Assembly (NCBI GenBank): GCA_022072085.1
Contig: JAJVII010000013.1
Coordinates: 55,772 to 119,771 of the forward strand
Direction of reading: 5' to 3'
Source: Phycisphaerae bacterium
GTDB lineage: Bacteria > Planctomycetota > Phycisphaerae > JAJVII01
Length of the DNA: 64,000 nucleotides
The position numbers were made by a program, and so were the translations under genes. The notes below the pieces were generated by a model. The model was given only the letters and a program-made list of their open reading frames with translations. It had not been told where the DNA came from and did no database searches. Below, piece after piece: positions 46,351-54,015 of the stretch. How positions within the stretch are numbered: the stretch's first letter is position 1; every line of letters starts with the position of its first letter.

Positions 46351-46371
46351 TTGCCTCCGGCCCGGAGGCAA
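46351..46371 (+). promoter_or_regulatory. Hairpin that contains the ribosome binding site of the sigma gene
   Basis: TTGCCTCCG (46351-46359) pairs perfectly with CGGAGGCAA (46363-46371) with a 3-nt loop. The 3' arm holds the GGAGG that serves the ATG at 46374. In RNA this stem would hide the Shine-Dalgarno, so translation of the sigma factor is probably conditional. As DNA it could equally be an operator. Confidence 0.6.
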
Positions 46372-46373
46372 CG

Positions 46374-46964
46374 ATGTCGATTCAGGAAGTTCACACGGCG
46401 GTCACGTCTGATTACGCGCAGACGCTGATCCGGATCAAGGCTGGCCAGCTCGGCAGGAGGCCGGAGTTCCGGGGAAGGGACGTGGAGGAACTCCAGCAGG
46501 ATCTGGTGCTGCGTGTCCTGCAGAGGGCCCACACGTTCAACCCGGATCGGGGGTCGGTCAACACCTTCATTACCAGGGTCGTGGAAACGGCCGTGGCCAA
46601 GATGTGCCGCGACTACGGGCGGATCAAGCGGGGCGCCCGGCTGGAGATGCAGTCGCTTGAGGGATCGAGAATCCCCGGCGAGGACGGGGTGGACGTGGCG
46701 CTCGGGGAGAGCCTGCTTGAATCCGACCAGGGCCGGCGTCGCGGAGAAGCCCCCGTCCCGGAACTGGACCGGTTGCAGGCGGAGATGGACTTCACAGAGG
46801 CCCTGGGCTCCCTCTCGCCACAGGCAAGCCAGGTCGCCCGGCTCCTGAAGGTCGGGACCAGCATGCGGGCCATCGCCAGCCAGCTTGGCATCTCCCGCCG
46901 GCAGGTCCGCTGGGCCATCGCGGAGATCCGCGAGCGGCTGCGCGAGACTGATCTGGTGGATTAG
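46374..46964 (+). CDS. Sigma70-family-like factor (first of the plus-strand operon)
   Basis: A 196-aa protein resembling a small sigma factor. Region-2-like part: DVEELQQDLVLRVLQRAHTF, NPDRGSVNTFITRVVETAVAK. Region 4: LGSLSPQASQVARLLKVGTS then RAIASQLGISRRQVRWAIAE, a clear HTH. The start lies 3 nt after the hairpin that covers the GGAGG. It precedes a second sigma-like gene by 84 nt, including the 23-bp repeat. It probably directs element-specific transcription. Confidence 0.8.
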   Translation: MSIQEVHTAVTSDYAQTLIRIKAGQLGRRPEFRGRDVEELQQDLVLRVLQRAHTFNPDRGSVNTFITRVVETAVAKMCRDYGRIKRGARLEMQSLEGSRIPGEDGVDVALGESLLESDQGRRRGEAPVPELDRLQAEMDFTEALGSLSPQASQVARLLKVGTSMRAIASQLGISRRQVRWAIAEIRERLRETDLVD

Positions 46965-46990
46965 TCAGCAGGCGGACCGGTTCTGGAGGC

Positions 46991-47013
46991 AACGGGATAG
47001 ATAACCAGATAGG
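46991..47013 (+). repeat. 23-bp direct repeat, copy 2 (upstream of second sigma gene)
   Basis: Identical to 34737-34759 over 23 bp, same strand. It ends 35 nt before the ATG at 47049. The flanks of the two copies also share short similarity downstream (CGAAG then CCG) but are otherwise different. Probably a shared promoter or operator. Confidence 0.75.
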
Positions 47014-47048
47014 CGGGCACGGCGAAGCCGGCCCGCGAAAGGACAGCA

Positions 47049-47693
47049 ATGACCACTCAAGCCACTCATCAAACGATTCCCGCCGGCACCAGCAGCCGGG
47101 GACAATACGGCTCCTTCTCCGACCTGCTGGCCCAGCACGCCGCCGTGCGCGACCCAGCAAAGGCTCAGGCATACGTCGAGAAGCGCATCACCTACCGGGT
47201 CGAACGGCTGCTCCGCAAGTTCCAGATCCCCGAGACGGACCAGCCGGACCTGGAGCAGGAGTTCTGGCTGTCGCTGGTTACGGCCATCGGATCGTACGTG
47301 CCGGAGCGCACCCGCTGGCAGACGTTCATCTGCCGGGTGCTCGACCGCAAGTACCAGCACATGGTTCGCCAGTTCATCAATGACCGGGAATACCCGGTCC
47401 TCACCCCCTCGCCCATCAGCGACATCCGCACCAACCTGGATGAATCCATCGCTGACCCTGATTGGGCCGGAGACGACCCATTCGAGCGGGAAGACCTGCG
47501 GATGGATGTCGAGGCGGCCCTGTCGCGGATGCCGCCGCGCCTGGCAGCCATCGCGGGGATGCTCAAGACCTATGAGCCGGCCGAGGTCGCCCGGCGGCTC
47601 GGCACATCGGGCGCCGCCGTCACCCGGGCGATCAAACAGATTCGAAGGCACCTGGAGTCGGCCGGCATCACCGGCCCCTGCGCCGCCGCGTGA
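47049..47693 (+). CDS. Second sigma-like factor of the element
   Basis: A 214-aa protein related to sigma70 factors: DQPDLEQEFWLSLVTAIGSY and RTRWQTFICRVLDRKYQHMV correspond to region 2. ALSRMPPRLAAIAGMLKTYE and PAEVARRLGTSGAAVTRAIK form region 4 with its HTH. The ATG follows AAAGGA. The 23-bp repeat lies 35 nt upstream. Two consecutive sigma-like genes at the head of a replication operon suggest a transcription cascade. Confidence 0.75.
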   Translation: MTTQATHQTIPAGTSSRGQYGSFSDLLAQHAAVRDPAKAQAYVEKRITYRVERLLRKFQIPETDQPDLEQEFWLSLVTAIGSYVPERTRWQTFICRVLDRKYQHMVRQFINDREYPVLTPSPISDIRTNLDESIADPDWAGDDPFEREDLRMDVEAALSRMPPRLAAIAGMLKTYEPAEVARRLGTSGAAVTRAIKQIRRHLESAGITGPCAAA

Positions 47694-47739
47694 GATGGGC
47701 CTGCGGCGCGGATGGCACGCAACCGTAAGGAGACACCTT

Positions 47740-48558
47740 TTGACCTGCACGGATGACATTCTGATCGACCTGTCGGTGCTCGGCACAGAACCGGCGGAAG
47801 ACTACCACGCCAGGGCGGGCGAATACCTGAGCAGCCACCAGCTGCTCGACTTCATGGCCTGCCCCTGGCTGTTCCGCAAGAAGCAGCTCGGCCTGGCCCG
47901 GGACGAGGGCGGTCCGGCGCTGTTCATCGGCCAGGCGTTCCACACCCGCACCCTGGAGGGCCGGGACGAGTACGAGCGGCGCTACGCCCTCGGCGGCCCG
48001 ATCAACAAGTCCACCGGCAAACCCTACGGGGCGACCACCAAGGCCTTCTCCGACTGGGCCGCCGCGCAGGGCAAGCCCGGCATCCACCACGACGACCTGG
48101 AACTGATCGAGAACATGGCCGCCGGCGTAGCCGCCAACGACGAGGCGGTCGACCTGCTGGTGCACGGCCGGGCCGAGGGCGTCGTGCGGGCGGAGTACGG
48201 CCAGACGCCCTGCCAGATCCGCATCGACTGGACCCACCCCTTCCGCGGCATCGTGGACCTCAAGAGCACCGCCGACCTGACCTGGTTCGAGGCCGAGTGC
48301 CGGCGCCGCCGCTACCACAATCAGCTCGCTTTCTACCAGTCCGTGCTGGCCGTCGTCGTCGGCCAGCGCGTCCCCGTCCACATCATCGCCGTCGAGAAGA
48401 TCGAGCCGTTCCGCTGCGGGGTCTGGCGGGTGGGCGACGACACGCTGGCCATCGCCAGGGCCGAGAACGAGGCGGCCATCGCCCGGTTGCGGCGCTGCCG
48501 CGAGCTGGATTCCTGGCCCACCGGCTACGAGACCGTGCGAATCCTGGACTTCCCGTAA
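47740..48558 (+). CDS. RecB-like PD-(D/E)XK exonuclease (DUF3799 type)
   Basis: A 272-aa phage-type nuclease similar to the RecE/exonuclease VIII and DUF3799 families. LSSHQLLDFMACPWLFRKKQ is the usual N-terminal element. FIGQAFHTRTLEG holds the His, FRGIVDLKSTADLTWF holds the catalytic Asp and D-x-K, and RYHNQLAFYQSVLA the final Gln-Tyr motif, so the active site is complete. The start is a TTG, chosen because AAGGAG sits 7 nt upstream and no ATG or GTG fits. It precedes a Sak4-like ATPase, giving an exonuclease plus annealing/recombinase set for phage recombination. Confidence 0.85.
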   Translation: MTCTDDILIDLSVLGTEPAEDYHARAGEYLSSHQLLDFMACPWLFRKKQLGLARDEGGPALFIGQAFHTRTLEGRDEYERRYALGGPINKSTGKPYGATTKAFSDWAAAQGKPGIHHDDLELIENMAAGVAANDEAVDLLVHGRAEGVVRAEYGQTPCQIRIDWTHPFRGIVDLKSTADLTWFEAECRRRRYHNQLAFYQSVLAVVVGQRVPVHIIAVEKIEPFRCGVWRVGDDTLAIARAENEAAIARLRRCRELDSWPTGYETVRILDFP

Positions 48559-48576
48559 CGCCTTCCTTTCCGCCCG

Positions 48577-48700
48577 GGCGGGAAGCCGCGCGTGTTCAGC
48601 GGCCGGACTCCCTCCCCCCGCCCGGGCCTTCGGCAGGGCCGGCGCCGCTCGGGGCTTTCTCCTTCACCCGAGCGTGCGGGTTCGACTCCCGCGCCCGCCT
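48577..48700 (+). ncRNA. tRNA-like T-arm and acceptor in a non-coding gap (tentative)
   Basis: In the 198-bp gap between two packed genes, 48676-48692 reads GCGGGTTCGACTCCCGC, an ideal T-arm with the invariant GTTCGA loop. It is followed by a 7-nt acceptor-like strand (GCCCGCC, 48693-48699). A partly complementary GGCGGGA at 48577 and a D-arm-like stem (GCCG … CGGC) near 48585-48605 exist. The span of about 124 nt is too long for a normal tRNA and no anticodon arm is clear. It could be a degenerate tRNA, a tRNA fragment left by integration, or chance. Confidence 0.25.
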
Positions 48701-48756
48701 TTGGCTGGCCAGCCAAGCGTGACCGAACCGTGAACCTCCAACGCAAAGGAATCCCC

Positions 48757-49545
48757 ATGCCCGGCCTCACTGACATCCGCCGTGGCAAACGCCACGCGCC
48801 GCCCCGGCTGCTGATCTACGGCACCGAGGGCATCGGCAAGTCCACCACCGCCTCGCAGGCGCCCGCGCCGATCTTCATCCAGACCGAAGACGGCCTGGAC
48901 CAGATCGACTGCGCCTCGTTCCCGCTGGCCAGGAGCTACCAGGACGTGGTTTCGGGCCTGTCGGCGCTATTCGCCGACGAGCACGATTTCCAGACCGTCG
49001 TCATCGACAGCCTGGACTGGCTGGAACGGCTGATCTGGGACAAGGTCTGCGCCGAGTACGGCGTCAAGAGCATCGAGAAGGCCGACGGCGGCTACGCCAA
49101 GGGCTACACCCACGCCCTGACGCAGTGGCGCGAAGTGCTGGCCGGCCTGGACGCCCTGCGCAACCAGCGGAACATGGCCGTCATCCTGCTGGCCCACGCC
49201 AAGGTCGAGAAGTTCGAGGACCCCGAGGCGGTTGCCTACGACCGCTACTCGCCTCGCCTGCACAAGCACGCGGCGGCGCTGGTCACCGAGTGGTCCGACG
49301 CCGTGCTGTTCGCCACTCGCAAGATCATCACCCAGACCGAGGACGCCGGCTTCAACCGCAAGCGGTCCATCGCGGCCGGCCTGGGCAAGGACGGCGGGGA
49401 GCGTGTCCTCCGCTGCGTCGGCAGCCCGGCCTGCGTGGCCAAGAACCGCTTCGACCTGCCGGCGGAGCTGCCCCTGTCGTGGGCCGCGCTGATGGCGGCC
49501 ATCGCCGGCAATCCCAGCGACACCCCCAACCCCGAGGAGAAGTGA
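48757..49545 (+). CDS. Phage-type P-loop ATPase (Sak4/AAA_24-like)
   Basis: A 262-aa ATP-binding protein of the type found beside phage recombination genes. Walker A is YGTEGIGKSTTA near residue 20 and Walker B is FQTVVIDSLDWLE near 82. The segment AVILLAHAKVEKFEDPEAVAYD and a C-terminal Pro-rich tail match the AAA_24/Sak4 group, single-strand annealing or RecA-core proteins. ATG after AAAGGA. It sits between the RecB-like nuclease and the DUF669 protein, the common order in phage recombination modules. Confidence 0.82.
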   Translation: MPGLTDIRRGKRHAPPRLLIYGTEGIGKSTTASQAPAPIFIQTEDGLDQIDCASFPLARSYQDVVSGLSALFADEHDFQTVVIDSLDWLERLIWDKVCAEYGVKSIEKADGGYAKGYTHALTQWREVLAGLDALRNQRNMAVILLAHAKVEKFEDPEAVAYDRYSPRLHKHAAALVTEWSDAVLFATRKIITQTEDAGFNRKRSIAAGLGKDGGERVLRCVGSPACVAKNRFDLPAELPLSWAALMAAIAGNPSDTPNPEEK

Positions 49546-49547
49546 CC

Positions 49548-50006
49548 ATGGCAAACCTGAACGGATTCGATGCCAGCCAGGTCGACCCGGCTGCCGGGTT
49601 TGACCCGATCCCCGCGGGCAAGTACCTCGCCGCCATCACCGACAGCGAGATGAAGGACACCAAGGCGGGCGACGGCAAGTACCTCCAGCTCACCTTCACG
49701 GTGCTGGACGGCGAATACAAGAACCGCAAGGTTTGGGCCCGGCTGAATCTGAACAACCCCAAGCCCGAGACGGTCAAGATCGCCCGGGCCGAGCTGTCGG
49801 CGGTCTGCCGGGCCGTCGGGGTGCTCCAGCCCAAGGACAGCGTCGAACTGCACAACATCCCGCTGCTGATAACCGTCAAGTGCAAGAACCGTGAAGACAC
49901 CGGCGAAATGACGAACGAGATCAAGGGCTACGAGCCGAAGTCGGCTGCCGCCGGCCAGCCGCAGCAGGCCCCGGCTGCCAGCAACACGCCGCCCTGGCGG
50001 CGGTAG
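49548..50006 (+). CDS. DUF669 family protein (phage, ssDNA-binding-like)
   Basis: A 152-aa protein with the DUF669 pattern: FDPIPAGKYLAAITDSEMKD, TKAGDGKYLQLTFTVLDGEY, KVWARLNLNNPKPETVKIAR and AVGVLQPKDSVELHNIPLLI. The C-terminal 25 residues are Ala/Gln/Pro-rich and end in PPWRR, resembling tails of single-strand binding proteins that recruit partners. Members are nearly always next to phage Sak-type ATPases, as here (2-nt spacing after the ATPase stop). Confidence 0.85.
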   Translation: MANLNGFDASQVDPAAGFDPIPAGKYLAAITDSEMKDTKAGDGKYLQLTFTVLDGEYKNRKVWARLNLNNPKPETVKIARAELSAVCRAVGVLQPKDSVELHNIPLLITVKCKNREDTGEMTNEIKGYEPKSAAAGQPQQAPAASNTPPWRR

Positions 50007-50016
50007 GAGGCCGGCC

Positions 50017-50271
50017 ATGACCACGACAGCAATGGAGCCCAGGGAGCGCGTCGTCGAGCTGCAGGAGGTCTTCGATGGGAAGGTCCAGCGGACCTTCTAC
50101 TGCGTGCAGGACCCGGACTTCGGCCACTGGATGAGCCGCGAGCCATTCGATGGCCGGATCTGGACGAAGGACCCCGCCTGCCGCGAGGAGTTCGCCAGCC
50201 GCACGGATGCGGAGACCGAGCTGGATGAATTCCTGGAGTGGCGGGAGGAGCAGTCCGGCACAGCGACCTGA
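50017..50271 (+). CDS. Hypothetical protein, 84 aa
   Basis: An acidic protein with a good GGAGG upstream of the ATG. It has a strand-rich start (RVVELQEVFDGKVQRTFYCV), a Trp-containing middle (GHWMSREPFDGRIWTKDPAC) and a helical end (DAETELDEFLEWREEQSG). No family recognised. It lies 10 nt downstream of the DUF669 gene in the packed operon. Confidence 0.65.
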   Translation: MTTTAMEPRERVVELQEVFDGKVQRTFYCVQDPDFGHWMSREPFDGRIWTKDPACREEFASRTDAETELDEFLEWREEQSGTAT

Positions 50272-50305
50272 ACATCGGGCCCTGATGAGCACGAGGAGTA
50301 CTTCA

Positions 50306-50677
50306 ATGGATGAGATGGGACTGGTAACGCTGCACGACATCTTCCCCGACGGGCACGCGGACCGTGTTTCGCTTGCGGCGGCCACCGTGACGGTCATGCA
50401 GGAGGACTGGCGGCTGATCGTCGGACTCGGCGATTACAAGCGGCAGCAGGATTCCTGCCCGCACTGGCCGTTCGAGGTTCAGATACGGGTGGTCCAGGGC
50501 AAGGTCGAAGTGGTCGTTTACGACAAACGCCGGATCTTCGCTCTGGATCAGGACAAGCTCGCGGGTGCAATCGAGCTGATCGAAGACCTGCCGCTGGCCC
50601 GGATCGTCCCCCTGGCGGGGGCGAAGGCAAGCGTTGAGGTCCTCGGCCAGGCCACGGGGGAATACAAGTGCGGCTGA
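50306..50677 (+). CDS. Hypothetical protein, 123 aa
   Basis: Unrecognised protein starting at the ATG after GAGGAG. Predicted mixed alpha/beta: MGLVTLHDIFPDGHADRVSL, AATVTVMQEDWRLIVGLGDY, WPFEVQIRVVQGKVEVVVYD. There are no zinc, TM or signal features. Its last 10 nt overlap the RusA gene start, indicating translational coupling. Confidence 0.65.
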   Translation: MDEMGLVTLHDIFPDGHADRVSLAAATVTVMQEDWRLIVGLGDYKRQQDSCPHWPFEVQIRVVQGKVEVVVYDKRRIFALDQDKLAGAIELIEDLPLARIVPLAGAKASVEVLGQATGEYKCG

Positions 50678-51078
50678 CACTGCCTTACCCGCCCTCGGTC
50701 AACCACTACTGGCGGCACGTGACGCTTGGCCGCCGGCGGGCCACCCTGATCAGCCGGGAGGGCCGGACGTTCCGCACGAACGCCTGTGCCCTCCTGGCGG
50801 GCGGGGGTCCGCGGAAGCCGCCAGCCGGCGGGCGGATTGCCCTGGCGATGGACGCCTTCCCGCCCGACCGGCGGCGCCGGGATCTGGACAACATCGCCAA
50901 GCCGGTGCTCGATGCGCTCCAGCACGCCGGCATCTACGAGGACGACAGCCAGATCGACCTGCTGCTTACCCGCCGGGGCGCGCCGACTGACGGCGGCCAG
51001 CTCGACGTGCGGATCGAACCCTTGCCCCTGGCCCGCTGTCCGCTGTGCGGGGCGGCGATTGACCCGGAGACCAACTGA
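50668..51078 (+). CDS. rusA: RusA-family Holliday junction resolvase
   Basis: A 136-aa RusA-type endonuclease that cuts four-way junctions. It starts LTLPYPPSVNHYWRHV, the standard RusA N-terminus. The acidic cluster FPPDRRRRDLDNIAKPVLDA and YEDDSQIDLL contains the catalytic Asp residues. The C-terminal CPLCGAAIDPE is a small zinc-like tail not common in the family. The start codon is GTG, set by its position after GGGGGAATAC. Overlaps the next gene by 1 nt (stop/start). Confidence 0.88.
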   Translation: MRLTLPYPPSVNHYWRHVTLGRRRATLISREGRTFRTNACALLAGGGPRKPPAGGRIALAMDAFPPDRRRRDLDNIAKPVLDALQHAGIYEDDSQIDLLLTRRGAPTDGGQLDVRIEPLPLARCPLCGAAIDPETN

Positions 51079-51956
51079 TGAAATCGAACCCCTGGATTCA
51101 GACCTTCAACGGCCGCCAGGTCTTTCCGCTGGCGCCCGACCCCGACCAGATCGACATCCACGACATCGCCCACGCCCTGGCCAACCTCTGCCGGTTCACC
51201 GGCCACACGCGGCAGTTCTACAGCGTGGCCCAGCATTCGGTGCTGGTCGCGCGGGAGTGCCCGCCCGAGTCCCAGGCATGGGGCCTGCTTCATGACGCCG
51301 CCGAGGCCTACATCAACGACATCGCCCGGCCGATCAAACAGCGGACCTGCATCGAGACGCTCAGCGGGGCGATCCGCTGGATCGATGAGATCGAGCACGC
51401 CGTCATGGGCGCGGTCGCCCGGCGGTTCAACCTGCCCTGGCCCATGCCGGAAGGCTGCATGGATGCAGTCAAGCACGTCGACACTCGCCTGCTGCTGACC
51501 GAGAAGCGGGACCTGATGTCCGCCGAGCCGGCCGGGTGGGACGTTGAGGGCGACCCGTTCCTCGGCTGGCACATCGACCCCTGGCCGCCGCAGCGGGCCG
51601 AACGGGAATTCCTGCGGGCGGCGCTGGACTACGGGATCGTGACGATGGTCGGTGTCCCGCCGTCGGGCGAGCCGGCCGGGCGCCCCATCCTCGATGAGGC
51701 CGCCGAGATCACGTCGGCTGATCGCCGGCAGGCCTACGGCCATCCCCTGGACAACTTCAGCCGTATTGCGGCCACGTGGGACATGGTGCTGGGGCCCAAG
51801 CTCCGGGACGACGCCCTTATCAGCCCCCAGGACGTGGCCAAGTGCATGATCGGCCTGAAGCTGGCCCGCGAGTCCTTCGCCCACCGCCGCGACAACCTCG
51901 TGGACATCGCCGGCTACGCCCGGACCCTGGCCATTGTGGAAGGAGATGAGGAATGA
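51078..51956 (+). CDS. HD-domain nucleotidase (YfbR-like) fused to a DUF6378 domain
   Basis: A 292-aa protein with two parts. The N-terminal 190 residues are an HD phosphohydrolase: LANLCRFTGHTRQFYSVAQH, SVLVARE and LLHDAAEAYINDIARPIK hold the His-His-Asp-Asp metal site of YfbR-like deoxynucleotidases. The C-terminal 90 residues (LDEAAEITSADRRQAYGHPL, DNFSRIAATWDMVLGPKLRD, ISPQDVAKCMIGLKLARESF) match DUF6378, a phage helical domain. Together they would remodel nucleotide pools during replication. Overlaps the next gene by ATGA. Confidence 0.82.
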   Translation: MKSNPWIQTFNGRQVFPLAPDPDQIDIHDIAHALANLCRFTGHTRQFYSVAQHSVLVARECPPESQAWGLLHDAAEAYINDIARPIKQRTCIETLSGAIRWIDEIEHAVMGAVARRFNLPWPMPEGCMDAVKHVDTRLLLTEKRDLMSAEPAGWDVEGDPFLGWHIDPWPPQRAEREFLRAALDYGIVTMVGVPPSGEPAGRPILDEAAEITSADRRQAYGHPLDNFSRIAATWDMVLGPKLRDDALISPQDVAKCMIGLKLARESFAHRRDNLVDIAGYARTLAIVEGDEE

Positions 51957-52270
51957 CCACATCCGTGACCGTCAGCATCGTGCTGACAGAAGATGGCGAG
52001 ACGACCCAGCACGTCGAAACCAACAGTGACTTCAAGACCCTGGACGGCGCGCTTGGATTTGGCCTGTTCAACACGCTGGTCGCACTCCGGGATCGCCTCT
52101 GCAACACGGTGCCACAACTCCTGGCCGGCCTGATCCGTGAGGCGAGATTCCATGGCGCATGGGGGAGCGGCGCGCTGGAGGCTCTGGGCGACGCGGCACA
52201 GCGGTATCTCGACGATACCGGCGGTACCGCGACCGGGGACAACGCCATTCAGGGAGACGGAGATGAATGA
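51953..52270 (+). CDS. Hypothetical protein, 105 aa
   Basis: Unrecognised acidic protein. It opens with strands (TVSIVLTEDGETTQHVETNS), then a helical middle (GLFNTLVALRDRLCNTVPQL) and a Gly/Asp-rich tail. ATGA overlap with the HD-domain gene and an 8-nt overlap with the next gene support translation. Confidence 0.65.
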   Translation: MTTSVTVSIVLTEDGETTQHVETNSDFKTLDGALGFGLFNTLVALRDRLCNTVPQLLAGLIREARFHGAWGSGALEALGDAAQRYLDDTGGTATGDNAIQGDGDE

Positions 52271-52571
52271 CATCGCGAGCGAGCCCTCCGCCGAGATGCT
52301 CAAGCTGTCGCGGCGGGCGGCGGTCCGGATCGTCACCGCCGCCATCGAGGCGACGGCCGAGGCCGCCGATATCGAGCGGGCCGCACTGTTCCGACAGGAC
52401 AAGTCCTGCCCACCGGGCTTGGCGGCCAACCCGCAGCTGATCCGCGACCTGGTCCACAGTCCGGCCTACGTCGAGCTGGTCGAGAAGTACGTGGCCGGCG
52501 ACATCCGCGACCACCTTCTGACCCACGTCATCAACCTGATGCGACTGCGGCTGCCAGGGATGATCGCCTAA
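52263..52571 (+). CDS. Hypothetical protein, 102 aa
   Basis: Unrecognised mostly helical protein: EMLKLSRRAAVRIVTAAIEA, LVHSPAYVELVEKYVAGDIR, LTHVINLMRLRLPGMIA. ATG preceded by GGGAGACGGAG. No metal site or membrane segment is apparent. It belongs to the same compact operon. Confidence 0.65.
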   Translation: MNDIASEPSAEMLKLSRRAAVRIVTAAIEATAEAADIERAALFRQDKSCPPGLAANPQLIRDLVHSPAYVELVEKYVAGDIRDHLLTHVINLMRLRLPGMIA

Positions 52572-52584
52572 CCAGGAGAACACA

Positions 52585-53022
52585 ATGACTGACGAGAATG
52601 TTGATGGGCCGGTGAAACTCTCAATTCGCATTGCCTTCGACGACGAGGCAGTCCAGATCGACCGCAATCTGTGGATGAAGAGCATTGAATCCGACAATGG
52701 ATTCAGCATTGGCGTAGCCATCGCCGACGCGCTGAATGCCATTCGCGACGATTGGGGGATCTTCGCCGATCAGATCGTCGCCGGAATCATCGAGAATGAG
52801 GAGGACAGCACAGAAATTGCGTCCGGATCGATCAAGAAGGTCTTGGCGCTATTTTACCCCGGCTCGAGCGGTAATCTCGGCACTGTCGCAAAACATCTAC
52901 CGGTGACGACAGACGATCAGCGGCGCGTCGCCCACGAAATCTGCCACGAGACCGAGGACTGGATCGAGGAAAAATATCAGGAGGCGGCCAGCCGCTTACG
53001 CCTCGCGCGGGGCAAATTGTGA
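52585..53022 (+). CDS. Hypothetical protein, 145 aa
   Basis: Unrecognised protein with lower GC than its neighbours, suggesting a different origin. ATG follows AGGAG. It reads KLSIRIAFDDEAVQIDRNLW, then helices (IADALNAIRDDWGIFADQIV, AHEICHETEDWIEEKYQEAA). The stop overlaps a tiny membrane-protein gene (GTG start). Confidence 0.68.
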   Translation: MTDENVDGPVKLSIRIAFDDEAVQIDRNLWMKSIESDNGFSIGVAIADALNAIRDDWGIFADQIVAGIIENEEDSTEIASGSIKKVLALFYPGSSGNLGTVAKHLPVTTDDQRRVAHEICHETEDWIEEKYQEAASRLRLARGKL

Positions 53023-53168
53023 GCTTCATGCAATTCTACCGCCTGGCGATGCTCGCCAACGTCGCCATCCTGGCCGCCATGGGCGTTGCGGCGCTTATCT
53101 GCGGCCGGCCTCGCGAGGGCGCGATCTCCCTGCTGTTCGCCGCCAGCAACACCCTGATCTTCTGGTGA
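53019..53168 (+). CDS. Small membrane protein, 49 aa, two TM helices
   Basis: A very short gene. GTG start overlaps the previous stop (GTGA). The product MSFMQFYRLAMLANVAILAA continues into MGVAALICG, a charged turn (RPREG) and a second hydrophobic helix (AISLLFAASNTLIFW). The hairpin topology resembles tiny phage membrane proteins (holin or host-inhibitor types), but size alone cannot assign function. The next gene begins 5 nt after its stop. Confidence 0.6.
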   Translation: MSFMQFYRLAMLANVAILAAMGVAALICGRPREGAISLLFAASNTLIFW

Positions 53169-53172
53169 CATC

Positions 53173-54015
53173 ATGGCCAAATCCAGGCCCATCAACAACC
53201 TGGTAGTAGTCTCGGACCTCCACTGCGGTTGCCGGCTGGGCCTGCACCCCAGTGCACCGACCCCGCTGGACGACGGCGGCCACTACTCGCCGTCGCGGCT
53301 CCAGAAGATCGTCTGGTCCTGGTGGTGCGAGTTCTGGGACCGCTGGGTGCCCGAGGCCTGTCACGGCGAGCCGTTCGCCGTGCTGGTCCTCGGCGACATC
53401 CTGGACGGGGTCCATCACGGCAGCACGTCACAGGTCAGCCACAACCTGGAAGACCAGGCCGAGATCGCCTACCGCGCGCTCAGCCCCATCGCCGAGCGGG
53501 CAGATGGCCGATTCTACATGATCCGCGGCACCGAGGCCCATGTCGGGCCGTCGGGCGTCGAGGAAGAGCGGCTGGCCAAGCGGCTCGGGGCCGTGCCGGA
53601 TGAAGATGGTCGGCACGCCCGCTGGGAGGCGTGGATCGAACTGGGCCGGGGACTGGTTCACGCGACCCACCACATCGGCACGACGGGCAGCCAAGCGTAC
53701 GAGTCCACGGCGGTGATGCGCGAGCTGGCCGAGGCCTACACCGAGGCCGGCCGCTGGCGGCAGCGCCCGCCGGACGTGCTGGTTCGCGGCCATCGCCATC
53801 GGCACATCGAGGTCCGTGTCCCGACCAGGCTGGGCTACGGCATCGCGTTCACCTGCCCGGCATGGCAGCTCAAGACGCCCTACTGCTACCGCGTGCCCGG
53901 GGCCCGCCAGTCGATGCCACAGATCGGCGGCAGCGTGATCCGCCAGGGCGATTCAGATCTCTACACCCGCCACTGGGTGCGGTCGCCCGAGCGGACAAAG
54001 GCGGTGACGCTGTGA
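53173..54015 (+). CDS. Calcineurin-like metallophosphoesterase
   Basis: A 280-aa phosphoesterase. Metal motifs in order: VVSDLHCGC, LGDILDGVHHG, IRGTEAHVGP (Asn replaced by Thr-Glu in the usual G-N-H/E-D element), LVHATHHIG and RGHRHRHIEV. Members in phages and mobile elements act on nucleic acid or nucleotide phosphates; the substrate here is unknown. It overlaps the next small gene by 4 nt (GTGA). Confidence 0.82.
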   Translation: MAKSRPINNLVVVSDLHCGCRLGLHPSAPTPLDDGGHYSPSRLQKIVWSWWCEFWDRWVPEACHGEPFAVLVLGDILDGVHHGSTSQVSHNLEDQAEIAYRALSPIAERADGRFYMIRGTEAHVGPSGVEEERLAKRLGAVPDEDGRHARWEAWIELGRGLVHATHHIGTTGSQAYESTAVMRELAEAYTEAGRWRQRPPDVLVRGHRHRHIEVRVPTRLGYGIAFTCPAWQLKTPYCYRVPGARQSMPQIGGSVIRQGDSDLYTRHWVRSPERTKAVTL

